From Drosophila miranda (lineage: Eukaryota; Arthropoda; Insecta; Diptera; Drosophilidae): 64,000 nt of DNA. The stretch is from contig NC_046676.1 of the NCBI RefSeq assembly GCF_003369915.1, positions 13,498,001 to 13,562,000 of the forward strand, in the 5' to 3' direction. Shown piece by piece: positions 26,517 through 36,695 of the stretch. The notes beneath the pieces were generated by a model that ran no database searches, had not been told where the DNA came from, and saw only the letters and a program-made list of their open reading frames with translations. Both the position numbers and the translations under genes were made by a program. Position 1 is the first letter of the stretch. Every line of letters begins with the position of its first letter.

Positions 26517-29500
26517 GGATATATAGCAGTGGTGGGGAGCGGGAAATGACACACTCCCTTTCGGCTGGGCAGCCAGAGTATTTTTGGCATACTAAGCTGG
26601 AAAATATTAGGAAGATTGGGTTTCCGAGCTTTGGCGACAAAGCAAAGACAAGTTCTCGCAGCAGTCGGCGGTTAAAAAAATTATGGGAGTCAGTAAAGTA
26701 CATAAATAGCATTAGAAGAAATAAAGGGGACAAACGCCCTTATGCTGAAGTTGGTCTTCTGGATAATAAGCGAGTGGGTTTGCTCGATACAGGAGCTGCT
26801 CTGACTTGCATCGGAGGGAAACTGGCCAAAGAATATATTATCAGCAGGAAGCCGTTTAAAAAGGTGCTGTCCAAGGCATGCACCGCTGATGGAAGTCATC
26901 AGAAAATAGTTGGTAAATTTAGGACTAGTATAGAGTATAAAGGTATAAGTAAAGAATTAGATATATACATAATCCCTTCGTTAAGTCAGGATGTTTATTT
27001 AGGAATTGATTTTTGGATGTCGTTCGATCTTTTGCCCCCACCCTTAGAGGTGGCGGAAATATCAGCCGCCACAGAGCAGCACGTTCTGACAGACATTCAG
27101 GAATTGAAATTGCAGGGAATGGTCCAACGTTTTCCATCATTTGCGACATCGGGTCTCGGGAAAACTTCGGTGTTGTCACACTCAATAGACACTGGAAACG
27201 CGAAGCCCGTTAAGCAGCGTCATTTTCCAGTTTCCCCGGCAATTGAGAAGTTATTGTACACTGAGATTGACAGGATGCTTCAACTAGGAGTGATTGAAGA
27301 ATCTGAGAGTCCTTGGTCCTCGCCAGTAGTACTTGTCCGGAAACCGGGAAAAGTCAGAGTTTGTTTGGACAGCAGACAAGTGAATGAGGTTACGGAAAAA
27401 GATGCGTACCCCCTTCCCCAAATAGATGGCATTCTCAGCCGTTTACCGAAGGCAGTGTTCATAAGTAGTCTCGACCTGAAGGATGCATATTGGCAGATCC
27501 CCTTGGATCCGGCATCTAGGTGTAAAACTGCATTCACGGTTCCAGGGAGGCCCTTGTATCATTATAAAGTCATGCCGTTTGGTCTCTGTAATGCCTCTCA
27601 AACCATGACACGCTTAATGGATAAAGTCATTCCTGCGTCGCTTAGAAACGAAGTCTTCGTTTATTTGGACGACTTATTGCTGGTGTCAGATACGTTTGAG
27701 AGACATTTACTCGTTTTGGACACCGTGGCCTCGCGGATTCGGGAAGCTGGCTTGACCTTAAATATCGAGAAAAGTAAATTCTGTGTGCGCTCTGTGAGAT
27801 ACCTAGGGCATATAATAGGAGAGAGTGGTATTCGCACTGACCCCGAAAAAGTCTCGGCTATTTCGGATTTTCCATTGCCGACGTCGTTGAAAGCGTTGAG
27901 AAGCTTTCTGGGATTGGCAGGGTGGTATCGAAAATTCATAAACAACTTTGCGTCTGTATCCGCCCCGTTGACCGACCTATTAAAGCCGAAACAAAAATTC
28001 GTGATGACAACAGAAGGCAAGGAAGCTTTTGAGCGGTTAAAGGGCATGCTTTGCAGTGCTCCGGTCTTGCAAAGTCCGGACTTCAGCAAACCATTTTTTA
28101 TACATTGCGACGCCAGTAAAAGCGGTGTAGGCGGAGTACTGGTACAGAAGTCGGTCGAAGGGGAAGAACTGCCGATAGCCTTTGTTTCGAAGAAGCTTAA
28201 CAAAGCCCAAAGAAACTATACGGTTACAGAGCAGGAATGTCTCGCTGCTCTGGTGAGCATAAAAAGATTCAGAGCCTATGTAGAGGGTCAGGAGTTCACT
28301 GTAATTACGGATCACGCCTCGCTGAAATGGCTCATGTCTCAAAGTGATTTGAATTCGAGGTTAGCGAGATGCGCTTTAAAACTGCAAGGTTTCCGGTTCA
28401 GTATCCAACACAGAAGAGGGAAGCTGAATGTTGTTCCGGATGCCTTGTCCAGGGTCCCATATGACCAAGTGGCTGCAGTGGATTTCAGCAATGGCTTGCT
28501 GGTGGACATTGAGTCAGCTCATTTCAAATCGGGAGAATATTTGGAACTGATGGAGGGAATTAAGAGCAATATGGCTCAACTCCCCGACCTTAAAATAGTT
28601 GATTCTCTGATCTATCGGCGATCCGAGCATGTAAAAGGAGACATCCTTAACGACGCGTTTGCTTGGAAGTTGTGGGTACCCAGGGGGATGGTCAAAGAAG
28701 TGCTTAAGAGAGCACACGATGATCCGCTGGCTTCCCATGGTGGAGTCCACAAGACACTCGAGCGGATTCGGCGTTATTATTTCTGGCCCGGACTCGTCAA
28801 TGACGTAAAAGACTACGTGGCAGCCTGCGAGCAATGTAAAATGTCAAAAGCTCCAAACGCTCCGTTACGTCCACCGATGGGAAAAGCGGCCGAGTCGCAA
28901 AGGTTCTTCCAGCGTCTCTATATTGATTTCTTAGGTCCGTATCCTAGGTCTCGCAGTGGAAATATAGGAATTTTTATTGTCCTGGACCATTATTCGAAAT
29001 TTGTTTTCCTCAAGGCTGTAAAAAAATTAAATGCGGATGTTGTGCTGAGGTATTTAGAGGAGGAGTTATTCCATACTTTCGGAGTTCCAGAGGGAATTGT
29101 ATCTGACAACGGATCGCAATTTCGATCCGAGAAGTTTCAAGGCCTGCTCAGAAGGCATCGAATAACGCACACGCTAACAGCTGTCCACGCTCCCCAAGCC
29201 AATGCTTCGGAGCGAGTCAACCGTTCGGTCATCGCTGCCATTCGGTCGTATATTCGCAGTGACCAGAAAGACTGGGATGAGAGTCTTAGCAAAATATGCT
29301 GTGCGTTGAGGTCGGCGGTTCACTCAGGGTTAGGATCCACGCCCTACTATATGGTTTTCGGCCAGCAGATGGTGTCTTCAGGCGCCACGTATTCTTTGCT
29401 GAGGAAATTGGGGATGTTAGAGGACAAGGCAGCGACCTTCACACGTGAGGATTCATTGGATATCGTCAGAAAGAGAGCGTGTGAAGTGATGCGGAAGCAA

Positions 29501-29641
29501 TGGGAGCGAAATCGACGGCATTATGACCTGAGGGCACAGGAAGTATCGTACCAGGTGGGGCAGGAAGTGCTACGGCGAAATTTTAAACAAAGCAATTTTC
29601 AAGCCGGCTACAACGCTAAGCTAGGGAAAAATGTTTCTTAA
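26423..29641 (+). CDS. Element A pol polyprotein (PR-RT-RH-IN), truncated at the C-terminus
   Basis: 1072 codons open. The aspartic protease motif LLDTGAA has its Asp at residue 122. The reverse transcriptase carries FVYLDDLLLVS, with YLDD at residues 414-417. RNase H has an FFIHCDASKSG-type start and the TDHASLKWL motif. The integrase has an HHCC zinc domain (H...H...CEQC) and a D,D-E core (YIDFLGPY; SDNGSQF; ANASERVNRS). The frame ends early after AKLGKNVS. The remaining tail of about 38 residues, ending in GKDIRQ-like residues, reads on in another frame to about 29742, so one frameshift removes the integrase C-terminus. Product roles: particle maturation, cDNA synthesis and integration. 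The motif order is that of Ty3/gypsy, not copia. Confidence 0.93.
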   Translation: MCAMPKKRAKEHCSISSTDQCSQPASGDKGVRIYSSGGEREMTHSLSAGQPEYFWHTKLENIRKIGFPSFGDKAKTSSRSSRRLKKLWESVKYINSIRRNKGDKRPYAEVGLLDNKRVGLLDTGAALTCIGGKLAKEYIISRKPFKKVLSKACTADGSHQKIVGKFRTSIEYKGISKELDIYIIPSLSQDVYLGIDFWMSFDLLPPPLEVAEISAATEQHVLTDIQELKLQGMVQRFPSFATSGLGKTSVLSHSIDTGNAKPVKQRHFPVSPAIEKLLYTEIDRMLQLGVIEESESPWSSPVVLVRKPGKVRVCLDSRQVNEVTEKDAYPLPQIDGILSRLPKAVFISSLDLKDAYWQIPLDPASRCKTAFTVPGRPLYHYKVMPFGLCNASQTMTRLMDKVIPASLRNEVFVYLDDLLLVSDTFERHLLVLDTVASRIREAGLTLNIEKSKFCVRSVRYLGHIIGESGIRTDPEKVSAISDFPLPTSLKALRSFLGLAGWYRKFINNFASVSAPLTDLLKPKQKFVMTTEGKEAFERLKGMLCSAPVLQSPDFSKPFFIHCDASKSGVGGVLVQKSVEGEELPIAFVSKKLNKAQRNYTVTEQECLAALVSIKRFRAYVEGQEFTVITDHASLKWLMSQSDLNSRLARCALKLQGFRFSIQHRRGKLNVVPDALSRVPYDQVAAVDFSNGLLVDIESAHFKSGEYLELMEGIKSNMAQLPDLKIVDSLIYRRSEHVKGDILNDAFAWKLWVPRGMVKEVLKRAHDDPLASHGGVHKTLERIRRYYFWPGLVNDVKDYVAACEQCKMSKAPNAPLRPPMGKAAESQRFFQRLYIDFLGPYPRSRSGNIGIFIVLDHYSKFVFLKAVKKLNADVVLRYLEEELFHTFGVPEGIVSDNGSQFRSEKFQGLLRRHRITHTLTAVHAPQANASERVNRSVIAAIRSYIRSDQKDWDESLSKICCALRSAVHSGLGSTPYYMVFGQQMVSSGATYSLLRKLGMLEDKAATFTREDSLDIVRKRACEVMRKQWERNRRHYDLRAQEVSYQVGQEVLRRNFKQSNFQAGYNAKLGKNVS

Positions 29642-29817
29642 GGCGCGAGTTAGACGGAAAGTGGGGAACTCGATTTATGAGCTGGAAGATCTGCAAGGAA
29701 AGCTCATCGGAAGGTACCACGGGAAGGATATCCGGCAAGTGTAGCTACAAGCCAGTCAGCCTTGTGGATTCCTCAAGGCAGGCAATATCCCCAAGTCTGA
29801 CTTTGGCAGGGGGATTT

Positions 29818-31732
29818 TGTAAGAGGCTTGTAGCTGAGGGCGTAAACTAAATTGACCGCCAACGGCGTTGTATGGGCAGCCAAAGTCTCGCTGCTACAGG
29901 GGGTTTTGGAGTCAGGGACTCTTAAACGGTGCTCTGAAAGGTTGGCTCCCTCTGGGGGTGAGTTAACGCTGATGGCAGGTGAAGAGAAAGAGGAGAAAGC
30001 GATGACATTCGAACGTCATCCAGCGGATCCGACCGGTCTCATAGTGGATGGGAGCGTGTCCATCTTCCTTTTGGAATTTGGGGCCAAGATTGACGGGTAA
30101 GAGGAACAAAAAGTGGGTTACCACAGATCTTTCGGGGCCGAATACGTTAGACGGTTCTTTCTCCCTGCACTAGATTTGGCGCCTAGCAATTTGGGCTGGC
30201 GAAGCAGCGGCGCTCCAAGCAGCTGATCCGTCGCAGCACAGAGCGAGGGAGCAGAGACGCAGAAAAAATTCAGAGAGGCTCGACCTTCGCGGGCAGCCGG
30301 ATCGACGTCGGTGAGGCGGCGGCCACAAAGCGGGACGGTCGATAATCCGCGATAGCGGAAAGTTCAGCACCGGCGAAATACGAACGGAGAAAAAGGAGGA
30401 AAATAGCGCAAATCCTACCTAAACGTGCCGTATGGCAAATACAGTTAACAAGGCCCAATTAAGATCCGCAGCACATAGGGAAGGAAAGAGTTAGTGTGTT
30501 GTTGGAGTTCAATACTCAGAGCTGCAAGGGTAATGCCGCAAAAAAATAAAGAGGGCGAGCGGAGCCAAAGGTGATGCGCGCATAGGCAGAGAGTGAAAGC
30601 GGGGGAGAGAGAGAACACGCGAGCAGCAAAGGCAGAGCCCAATAGGAGAGCGAGCGAGCTATAAAAACGCTCGCCAGCAACGGAGCCGAAGGGGGCTGGC
30701 GATAAGCCGAGAGAAGTAACATAAGTTAACATAAGAGTAAGCAGAATAGTACCGAGCAGCAGAACAGCTATTTAAGTTTACATACATACATATACATAAA
30801 AAAGAAATGCAGAAATGAAGAACAGCAGTGAGGGAGCATAGAGTAGGAAAAGAAGGGCAAGAGGAAGAGTGAATATGAAACTAAAACAAATCCATAAATA
30901 GATAACCTTCCATGCACAGATCAAAACAAAAAAAAAAATAACAAGAACCAATATGTTTATAACCGAAATGCAATAATAATACACCCGAACCCAAAATATC
31001 ATATTAACCACAGTTTTGCAGCAACCATCAGAAAGCGCTTTCGACGGTGGATCCGCAGTAAAAGTGAGTTTATTTACTAGGTATTTGATTACAATCATTT
31101 GGGCATGGAAGAAATTGTCTATGGGTGTTCCGACCAAATTGCCTCACCGTTTCGTAGCCCGTAAGAATCAACATTTATATTCTATCTTTAAATTTTAATC
31201 TTTACCATTGCACATTTATTCAAATACTAGTTTATAAGTTTACCTGATCCTAGTTCAAGGGAACCAGGCCCAGGTAGCCTATGGGAGGGAACATATACCC
31301 CGTATTTTTATGTATAATTTAGTTCCAATAAATATCATTATAATGTTTAACTAAACAATTCTTATGATCTCCCCTTCCAAGCCCCTGTAGCGCGTGTCGG
31401 CACACCCAGGGGTCATGGCCGACAGATAGATGTATGGAATGGCATGACCAAGGTAGGGTGGGCAAGGGGTCCTCGAAACAGCTGAGGATCGTCCGTCTGT
31501 CTTTTAGGTAATCGTCCGTGGTTATGTGGTCATTTTTAGTGAACTCTGTCCGGTGAGGTTTATGGCTTGTTTTTTTCTTGCACGTTAAATTTAAAATAAA
31601 GAAAGTAAAGGGCCTCGGACTATGACAATAAAACAACTCCACCCCCTTGCTGACGAGCCAGCAGCCGGAAACAATACGTGCCGGTCATAGCCGAGTAATA
31701 CCATCTCGCCCAAGTACTCGTTACCCATTACA
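29818..31732 (+). repeat. Element A 3' LTR
   Basis: 1915 bp, begins TGTAAGAGG after the tract AGGGGGATTT (polypurine tract) and ends CATTACA followed by the target duplication CATC. Confidence 0.93.
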
Positions 31733-32650
31733 CATCGCCCACTTTGGGAACCTTTAGGTCCCTCTCGATGTCGCTGTTTCGTATGTACCATGGAGCATTG
31801 CATATTCGTCGTAGAATTTTTGACTGAGCAACTCTAATTTTATTTAAGTTGGTTTTTCCCGCGATGCCGTAAACTTGAAGTGCGTATTTCCATATGGGGC
31901 TGAGGATGGACTTGTACATATATCGTGACTTTGCTGTACAGCGATAGCTTATTTCTTGGTGCAAGTAGCCACGCCATCTTTCCCGCTTTCGCCATCACAG
32001 ACTGTCGAACCATGGTAGTATGGGTTTTGAAATTAAGTGACCTGTCGAGTACAACACCCAGGTATTTGTACGAGCTCTTGTGCGTAAGTGTGGAGCCCAG
32101 CATATTAATGCCTCCGCAAGAAAGTGTTCTCGTAGCAAAAGTAACATTAGCACATTTGCTGCTGTTGATGCCTATGTTCCATTTCTGAGCCCAGACCTCA
32201 AAGCTGCTCACATATTGTTGCAGAGCTTCCGTAGCTAGATTTATGCTTGGACTTCTGGTCAGCACAGCAGTGTCATCCGCGTAGGTTGCTATCAACACAT
32301 CGTCCTCGTCCAACCCAGTTATTACCCTTGAGGAAGGCATATCGGCTGTATATAGGGTATATAACGTTGGTCCAAGAACGCTGCCTTGTGGGACGCCTGC
32401 ACAGATTGGGCGCTTCGATGATTTTGCTCCATTTACAACAACACTAAAACTTCTGTCCATTAGAAAGCTACTCACCAGCTGGAATAGCTGCGGCGGCAAT
32501 ATGTTTCTCAGCTTAAAGAGGAGGCCATCATGCCACACCCTGTCAAACGCTTGTTGAATGTCCATAAACACAGCTACCGAATACATTTTTTGCTCCATTG
32601 CATCAAGCGCGAAGTTGACCACTCGATGAAGTTGTTCTGGCGTGCCGTGC
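31733..32650 (-). pseudogene. Jockey-clade LINE reverse transcriptase fragment, 5'-truncated
   Basis: On the minus strand, 32622-31840 is a 260-codon frame with non-LTR RT motifs: VFMDIQQAFDRVWH, the AGVPQGSVLGP motif, and IATYADDTAVL with the catalytic YADD at residues 114-117. The frame then shifts. The next part (31964-31728) contains the C-terminal region leading to the element A junction, and the last part lies at 21723-22071. The 5' part (endonuclease, ORF1) is missing: the element stops at 32650, exactly where the F-box palindrome arm begins. The enzyme would prime reverse transcription at the target site; this copy is dead because of truncation, frameshift and insertion. The clade call rests on motif wording. 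Confidence 0.88.
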
Positions 32651-34037
32651 CTGTTTAAAGGAGAGGGAAAGAAAAAACAAGAAAAAGCCTCTGTCCAAAG
32701 AAGTATTAAATTTGAAGTATGTAATTTAAATTTCCGAGTTTATGCAAAAAAAAAAAAAAAACGATTTCTGGACCATAGCGGTGGAGGGTGGTGGGTGGTC
32801 CTGGAGGGTGGTGATGGGTGGTGTGTTGCAAGTACAAGTACATGTATAAAAGTATATGTACAATATTGGAAAGCTCTAGCATTAATTTCGAGCTCTGTGC
32901 TAATCAAATCTGAGTTGCTGGCTATAGCATGCCGGAGAAGGGGGGTAATGACGTAGTCGTATCTAAAAAAAAAAAAAACCGAAATTTTATAAAAATACTC
33001 AAAATAATTGTGCAAAGTTTCAAGGCTCTAGCTTTAAAACTAGACTTTATGCCAACAAAAAATCGACTTCTGGACCATAGTGCAGAGTACGAAAAACAAA
33101 AACAATCTCCCTATGAGCATGGAATGCAAAACCGGACAGCAGGCTAACAGCCGGGCACGTTGCTGGTGTCGTCATAGCGACGTAAGGGCCATGGTCAGCA
33201 GCTTCCCATGGAAGCACTACGGATTCCCATTCAACGAACATATCAAGATTGGTAAGTAGCTTAATAACGTTTTAATCTGTGGCTGTGTTTCTCTGCATTG
33301 GTGGAGGGATCCATAAAGCAATCCATGAGCCAAGGAATGGCCCCACAGGCAAGTAATCACAACAAATCCAAACAACAGAAGCGTTTATTTATAAATTCAC
33401 ACCTCAAGAGCCCTAGCATCGGCGGCGGCAGTGGCAACATCAACAAGTTGCCCCAGTTCCGTGCCACACAGCAGCCAACGGAGGCCCTAAGACCTTGCCC
33501 AAAATGCCGGCGTCTAATTTTAAAACACATACAAAGAGGAAGAATGAAAACAAAACCGAATCTGAATCGGAATCGGAATCACAACAGTTGCCATATCCCC
33601 GAACGCACCGTCCGAGAATCAACAAAAAATATTAACCAAAATAAATGAGAGCGAAATGTAAGCGAAACAGGGAAAAGACACACGAATCTTTTGCAATTTA
33701 ATTTCGAAAACTAGACATGAATATAGCTTTCAGTTCTTCAGTTTCGGTCTTCGAAAATAGCGCCAGCAGCAGAGGGATTTGAATTTTCTGAAAGAGTCGG
33801 GAGACAGTCGCTGGGAAGGCGCGACAAACGCAACTGCGAATGCAGCGGACGGTCGCGGCCGATCTTTAAACTATATAAAAATAAACCGAAAATAAGAGAA
33901 AGCAGAGCGGGCAGGCTGTGCCAAAATTGATTCAAAATTAGAGTAGAAAATATAGCGATGTGACTGCTGTTTGTGTTGTAAATAAATTACAGCAGCAGAG
34001 GAAAGATTAATAGCAATAATCATATTGGTGAGAGAAG
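32651..34037 (+). other. F-box gene (left copy) upstream region
   Basis: Non-coding DNA before the F-box ATG. It contains two related blocks about 300 bp apart carrying CGA-TTCTGGACCATAG, with A-tracts at 32745-32760 and 32967-32980. It also contains a TATA-like TATAAAAATAAA near 33873-33884, a possible core promoter about 160 bp before the start codon, and a candidate short exon (separate entry). Confidence 0.45.
33192..33252 (+). CDS. Candidate short coding exon upstream of the F-box gene (left copy)
   Basis: An ATG opens 20 codons (MVSSFPWKHYGFP...) and runs into a strong donor, GGTAAGT, after an ATT-G split codon. Joining to the AG at about 33303 would give a 37-residue protein that stops soon after. 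I do not recognise it. It could be the 5' exon of a small neighbouring gene or chance. The mirrored copy is near 63343-63403 on the minus strand. Confidence 0.3.
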
Positions 34038-35862
34038 ATGTCTGAAATGAGTGTGGCAGCCCGCAAAGGCAGCGCCCAGCTGGACGTTATGCAAAAGGCT
34101 GGCTGGAAGATCGACGAGAACGAAAAAGGCAACCCACTGATTTCTCCGTCATGTCGTCAGCATAATATATAGTATTCCCACCTTTCGCCAGCCTGCTACA
34201 TAGACGTCGATGAGGACAACGATGGGACCACTGAAGAATCCAAGTGGTGCATTCTTCCGGACCTGATACTCGAGGAAATCTTCACCTACCTCAGCCCCAA
34301 GGAGCGCTACTATGCTGGCCTGGTGAGAAGAGTGTACTCCTGCTCGTACTCCCCCTCCATCTTGTGGTGTCTTTTCAGGTCTGCCGCCAGTGGCATCGGG
34401 CCTTCTATCTGCCAACGGTTTGGAACAACTTTGTGGTTGACGATCGCACGCTGACGAGACCAAAATACAACTACTACTCGGGCTGGCAGTACTGTCTCGA
34501 TCACATGCGCACACAGAACTGCCTGTCGAGAATCGGGCGTCACCTGCGCGGCATCGAGTTCCGGCCGTGGCACAGCTTCAACAACATCTTCCAGTTTATG
34601 ACAATGCTCACCTGGAGCATGGACAAAGTGAGGGAATGACAAATTGTATTTCCCCTTTGTAACCTTCCGATGCCTTTCAGGGAAAAGAACTGAATGCCGA
34701 GCCGCAGCTCGTTGGCATGGGTCGCCGGATACGTTCTCTGGTCTACCATTTCCCCTGCAACATGTCGCAGCCCAACGATCCGGAAGGCATCAAGCTCTTC
34801 GGCACTGGAGGACAGTTGCTGAGGGGCCTGAAGGAGCTGCTGCTGCGATTGACAGAACTGCACACTCTAAAGCTGGTGGACTTTGTGCTGGAGCGCTTTG
34901 AGGCAAATCACTTGCTGGATGAAGTCGTCTGCAGCTGCTGCACCAAGATGCGAGTGCTCAATCTGGTGAATGTGACCACCATGCACTGTCCCATCATGCA
35001 TGTGGGACTGTTCCTCAATCTGCAGGTGACGGGACCGTCTTTCTACACACTTTTCTCGTACTAAACAGTAATATATCTCCATTGGCAGGTGCTCACCATT
35101 TCTCCCCAAAACATAGACGACAATGTGTTGTCTCTGCTGGCGGACACAAAGCTGCGGCATCTGTATTTATTGCAAAACTGCTATACTCCCAACCACCTGA
35201 CCATCAGCGCCTGCGGAGTCAAGGCCTGGCGCAGCCTAAAGAAGACGAATCCGCTCATGCGGGTGCATCTGCGGCTGGAGAACCTCGTCGACGGCGAGGT
35301 AGTGCTGCAACCAGAGGCCCCAGTCCACAGCATCACCTACTGGGCGCCACAGGCCCGTGTAAGGGCTGACCTGCTCGTCTGCATGATAGACCATTACAAG
35401 AATACTCTGGCTGTCTACGGTCATGAGCTGTTGCCGCGCTTCTCCAGCCCCAAGCCGTTCCACAACCGCATCGACAGCTTGCTGGTGCTGATGTGCCGCC
35501 AATGCTTCAACTTGGACACTCTGGTGAGTGCTCATCACTCCGCCGCTCCCTCTCAGCTAACACCTTGTTTCTTTTCTTCACAGACCATACGGGAGAAGGT
35601 GTCCACTGCGACGCTGCTGCTGATTGCTCGAACGGCCAAGAATCTCCGACACTTAAATGTGAGACGCTTCGCAGTGATTCTACGCTGCGACTGGCCCCGG
35701 CATCCGGAATGGAGCAACGAGTTCCACGCCTGGATCCGGCGCAACTCGCGCTCCTACGAGGCTGTGGAGCGGGAGATCTCCCAGATCTTGGGCTACAAAT
35801 GGCAGCTGTTGAGCGACCGCGAATTCAAGCAGCTCACATTGAATGCCAAGTCGGGTGCCTAA
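34038..35862 (+). CDS. F-box protein with leucine-rich C-terminal region, left copy
   Basis: Six exons: 34038-34128, 34192-34322, 34379-34627, 34681-35025, 35089-35523 and 35584-35862, giving 509 aa in one frame. Introns are 53-63 bp. Introns 2-5 are GT-AG; intron 1 appears to use a GC donor (AAAG|GCAACC). The F-box spans residues 51-92 (LPDLILEEIFTYL ... CRQWHRAF), the Skp1-binding part of SCF ubiquitin ligases. The rest has Leu-rich repeat-like stretches (LRHLYLL, LRVLNLV-type) without clean consensus. Overall architecture recalls FBXO33-like proteins; that is from memory and tentative. Substrate is unknown. It is convergent with its mirror copy and ends 160 bp before the Polinton. No defect is seen. 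Confidence 0.9.
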
Positions 35863-35952
35863 AGAGCAGATTGTCTGTCGTCCCCCCGCGTCATCCTCCC
35901 TCTTGTGATAAAAACGGTGTAAAGCTTTACTTGTCCATAGTTTGCTGTGCAA

Positions 35953-35958
35953 AATAAA
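35953..35958 (+). terminator. Polyadenylation signal of the left F-box gene
   Basis: AATAAA 91 bp after the stop codon and 67 bp before the Polinton terminus, so the transcript can end before the transposon. The mirror hexamer is at 60637-60642 on the minus strand. Confidence 0.7.
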
Positions 35959-36636
35959 GTATATATTTTGAATATTAGAAGGGGTAAGACCCATCTGGAA
36001 CTGTTGCCTAAAACATGGAATCTGAGTAGTTATTATATAGGCATTTTGCTATGGGACAGTGTTAGGTACACAAAGGAGGAATATAAATTATAGAGAAAGT
36101 AGAAAGGTTCAAGGGCATCGAAACCGTTTTTCAGGAAACACTTAAAAAATATCTCTAAACTATCACATTAGATTCATTGCAAAGGGAATTTTGAGAGGAT
36201 TTTACATGGTTGAGAAACAGGATTGAGATCGAAGTTAGTTCACATTATCACCGATAGGCGGCGCCACCAAGTAGTAAGGATAAGGGACGGCCGTATATTT
36301 ACTATAAGTAGCATTAATTAATTTTTATGTCTTCATATTATAATTTTATTCTTTGTGTGCTCCTATATATCCTCTCAAATCGATCCTTCGCTCATTTATA
36401 TTCTCTCTCCTCCCTCTTACTGTCAATGAACCTGTTTTTACGATTGGTCCCGTGTTACGATTCAAACAACCCTCAAACAGGTAGGTCATCCCTTTGCAAT
36501 GAATCTAATGTGATAGTTTAGAGATATTTTTTAAGTGTTTCCTGAAAAACGGTTTCGATGCTCTTGAACATTTCTACTTTCTCTATAATTTATATTCCTC
36601 CTTTGTGTACCTAACACTGTCCCATAGCAAAATGCC

Positions 36637-36668
36637 TATATAATAACTACTCACAGCTAACAGCTAGT
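36637..36668 (+). promoter_or_regulatory. Putative TATA promoter for the TIR-encoded acidic protein
   Basis: TATATAA at 36637-36643 sits inside the inverted terminal motif itself, with a CTAGTA initiator-like site about 29 bp downstream and the ATG at 36696. The terminal motif of the element may thus double as a promoter. Inferred from motif spacing only. Confidence 0.4.
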
Positions 36669-36695
36669 ACATAAACTAGTAATCTTTCAACAACG

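Larger units (their letters stand above)
22072..31732 (+). mobile_element. Element A: Osvaldo/Ulysses-like gypsy (Ty3) LTR retrotransposon
   Basis: A full-length 9.66-kb element with long LTRs (22072-24118 and 29818-31732), each TGTAA...TTACA, flanked by the 4-bp duplication CATC (22068-22071 and 31733-31736). A tRNA-Lys-type primer site lies 26 bp after the 5' LTR, and a G-rich polypurine tract precedes the 3' LTR. Between them are a degenerate gag, then pol in the order protease, reverse transcriptase, RNase H, integrase. No env frame is present. The 2-kb LTRs plus the Lys primer site recall the Osvaldo/Ulysses lineage, an assignment by general resemblance. Gag is broken and pol has a late frameshift, so this copy is unlikely to be active. 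It is nested in a LINE. Confidence 0.93.
32651..36024. repeat. Left arm of a 31-kb palindrome (unique-sequence part)
   Basis: This 3.37-kb stretch, holding the F-box gene and its promoter region, is repeated in inverted orientation at 60571-63940. Across the gene, left and right coordinates always sum to 96595, so it is gap-free there; small poly(A) length changes shift the outer end by 4 bp. Differences are scattered single bases. The arm continues into the Polinton terminal repeat at 36025. Confidence 0.97.

Noticed and set aside
33298..33648. 116-codon frame upstream of the F-box gene (mirrored at 62947-63297)
   Set aside because: It opens with TTG rather than ATG, is Asn/Lys/Arg-rich with simple repeats, and could not be joined in frame to the upstream donor; retained only as non-coding upstream region.
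35082..35369. Overlapping frames across the F-box exons, both strands and both copies
   Set aside because: Shadows of the true F-box exons; the six-exon model keeps one frame with consistent phases throughout.
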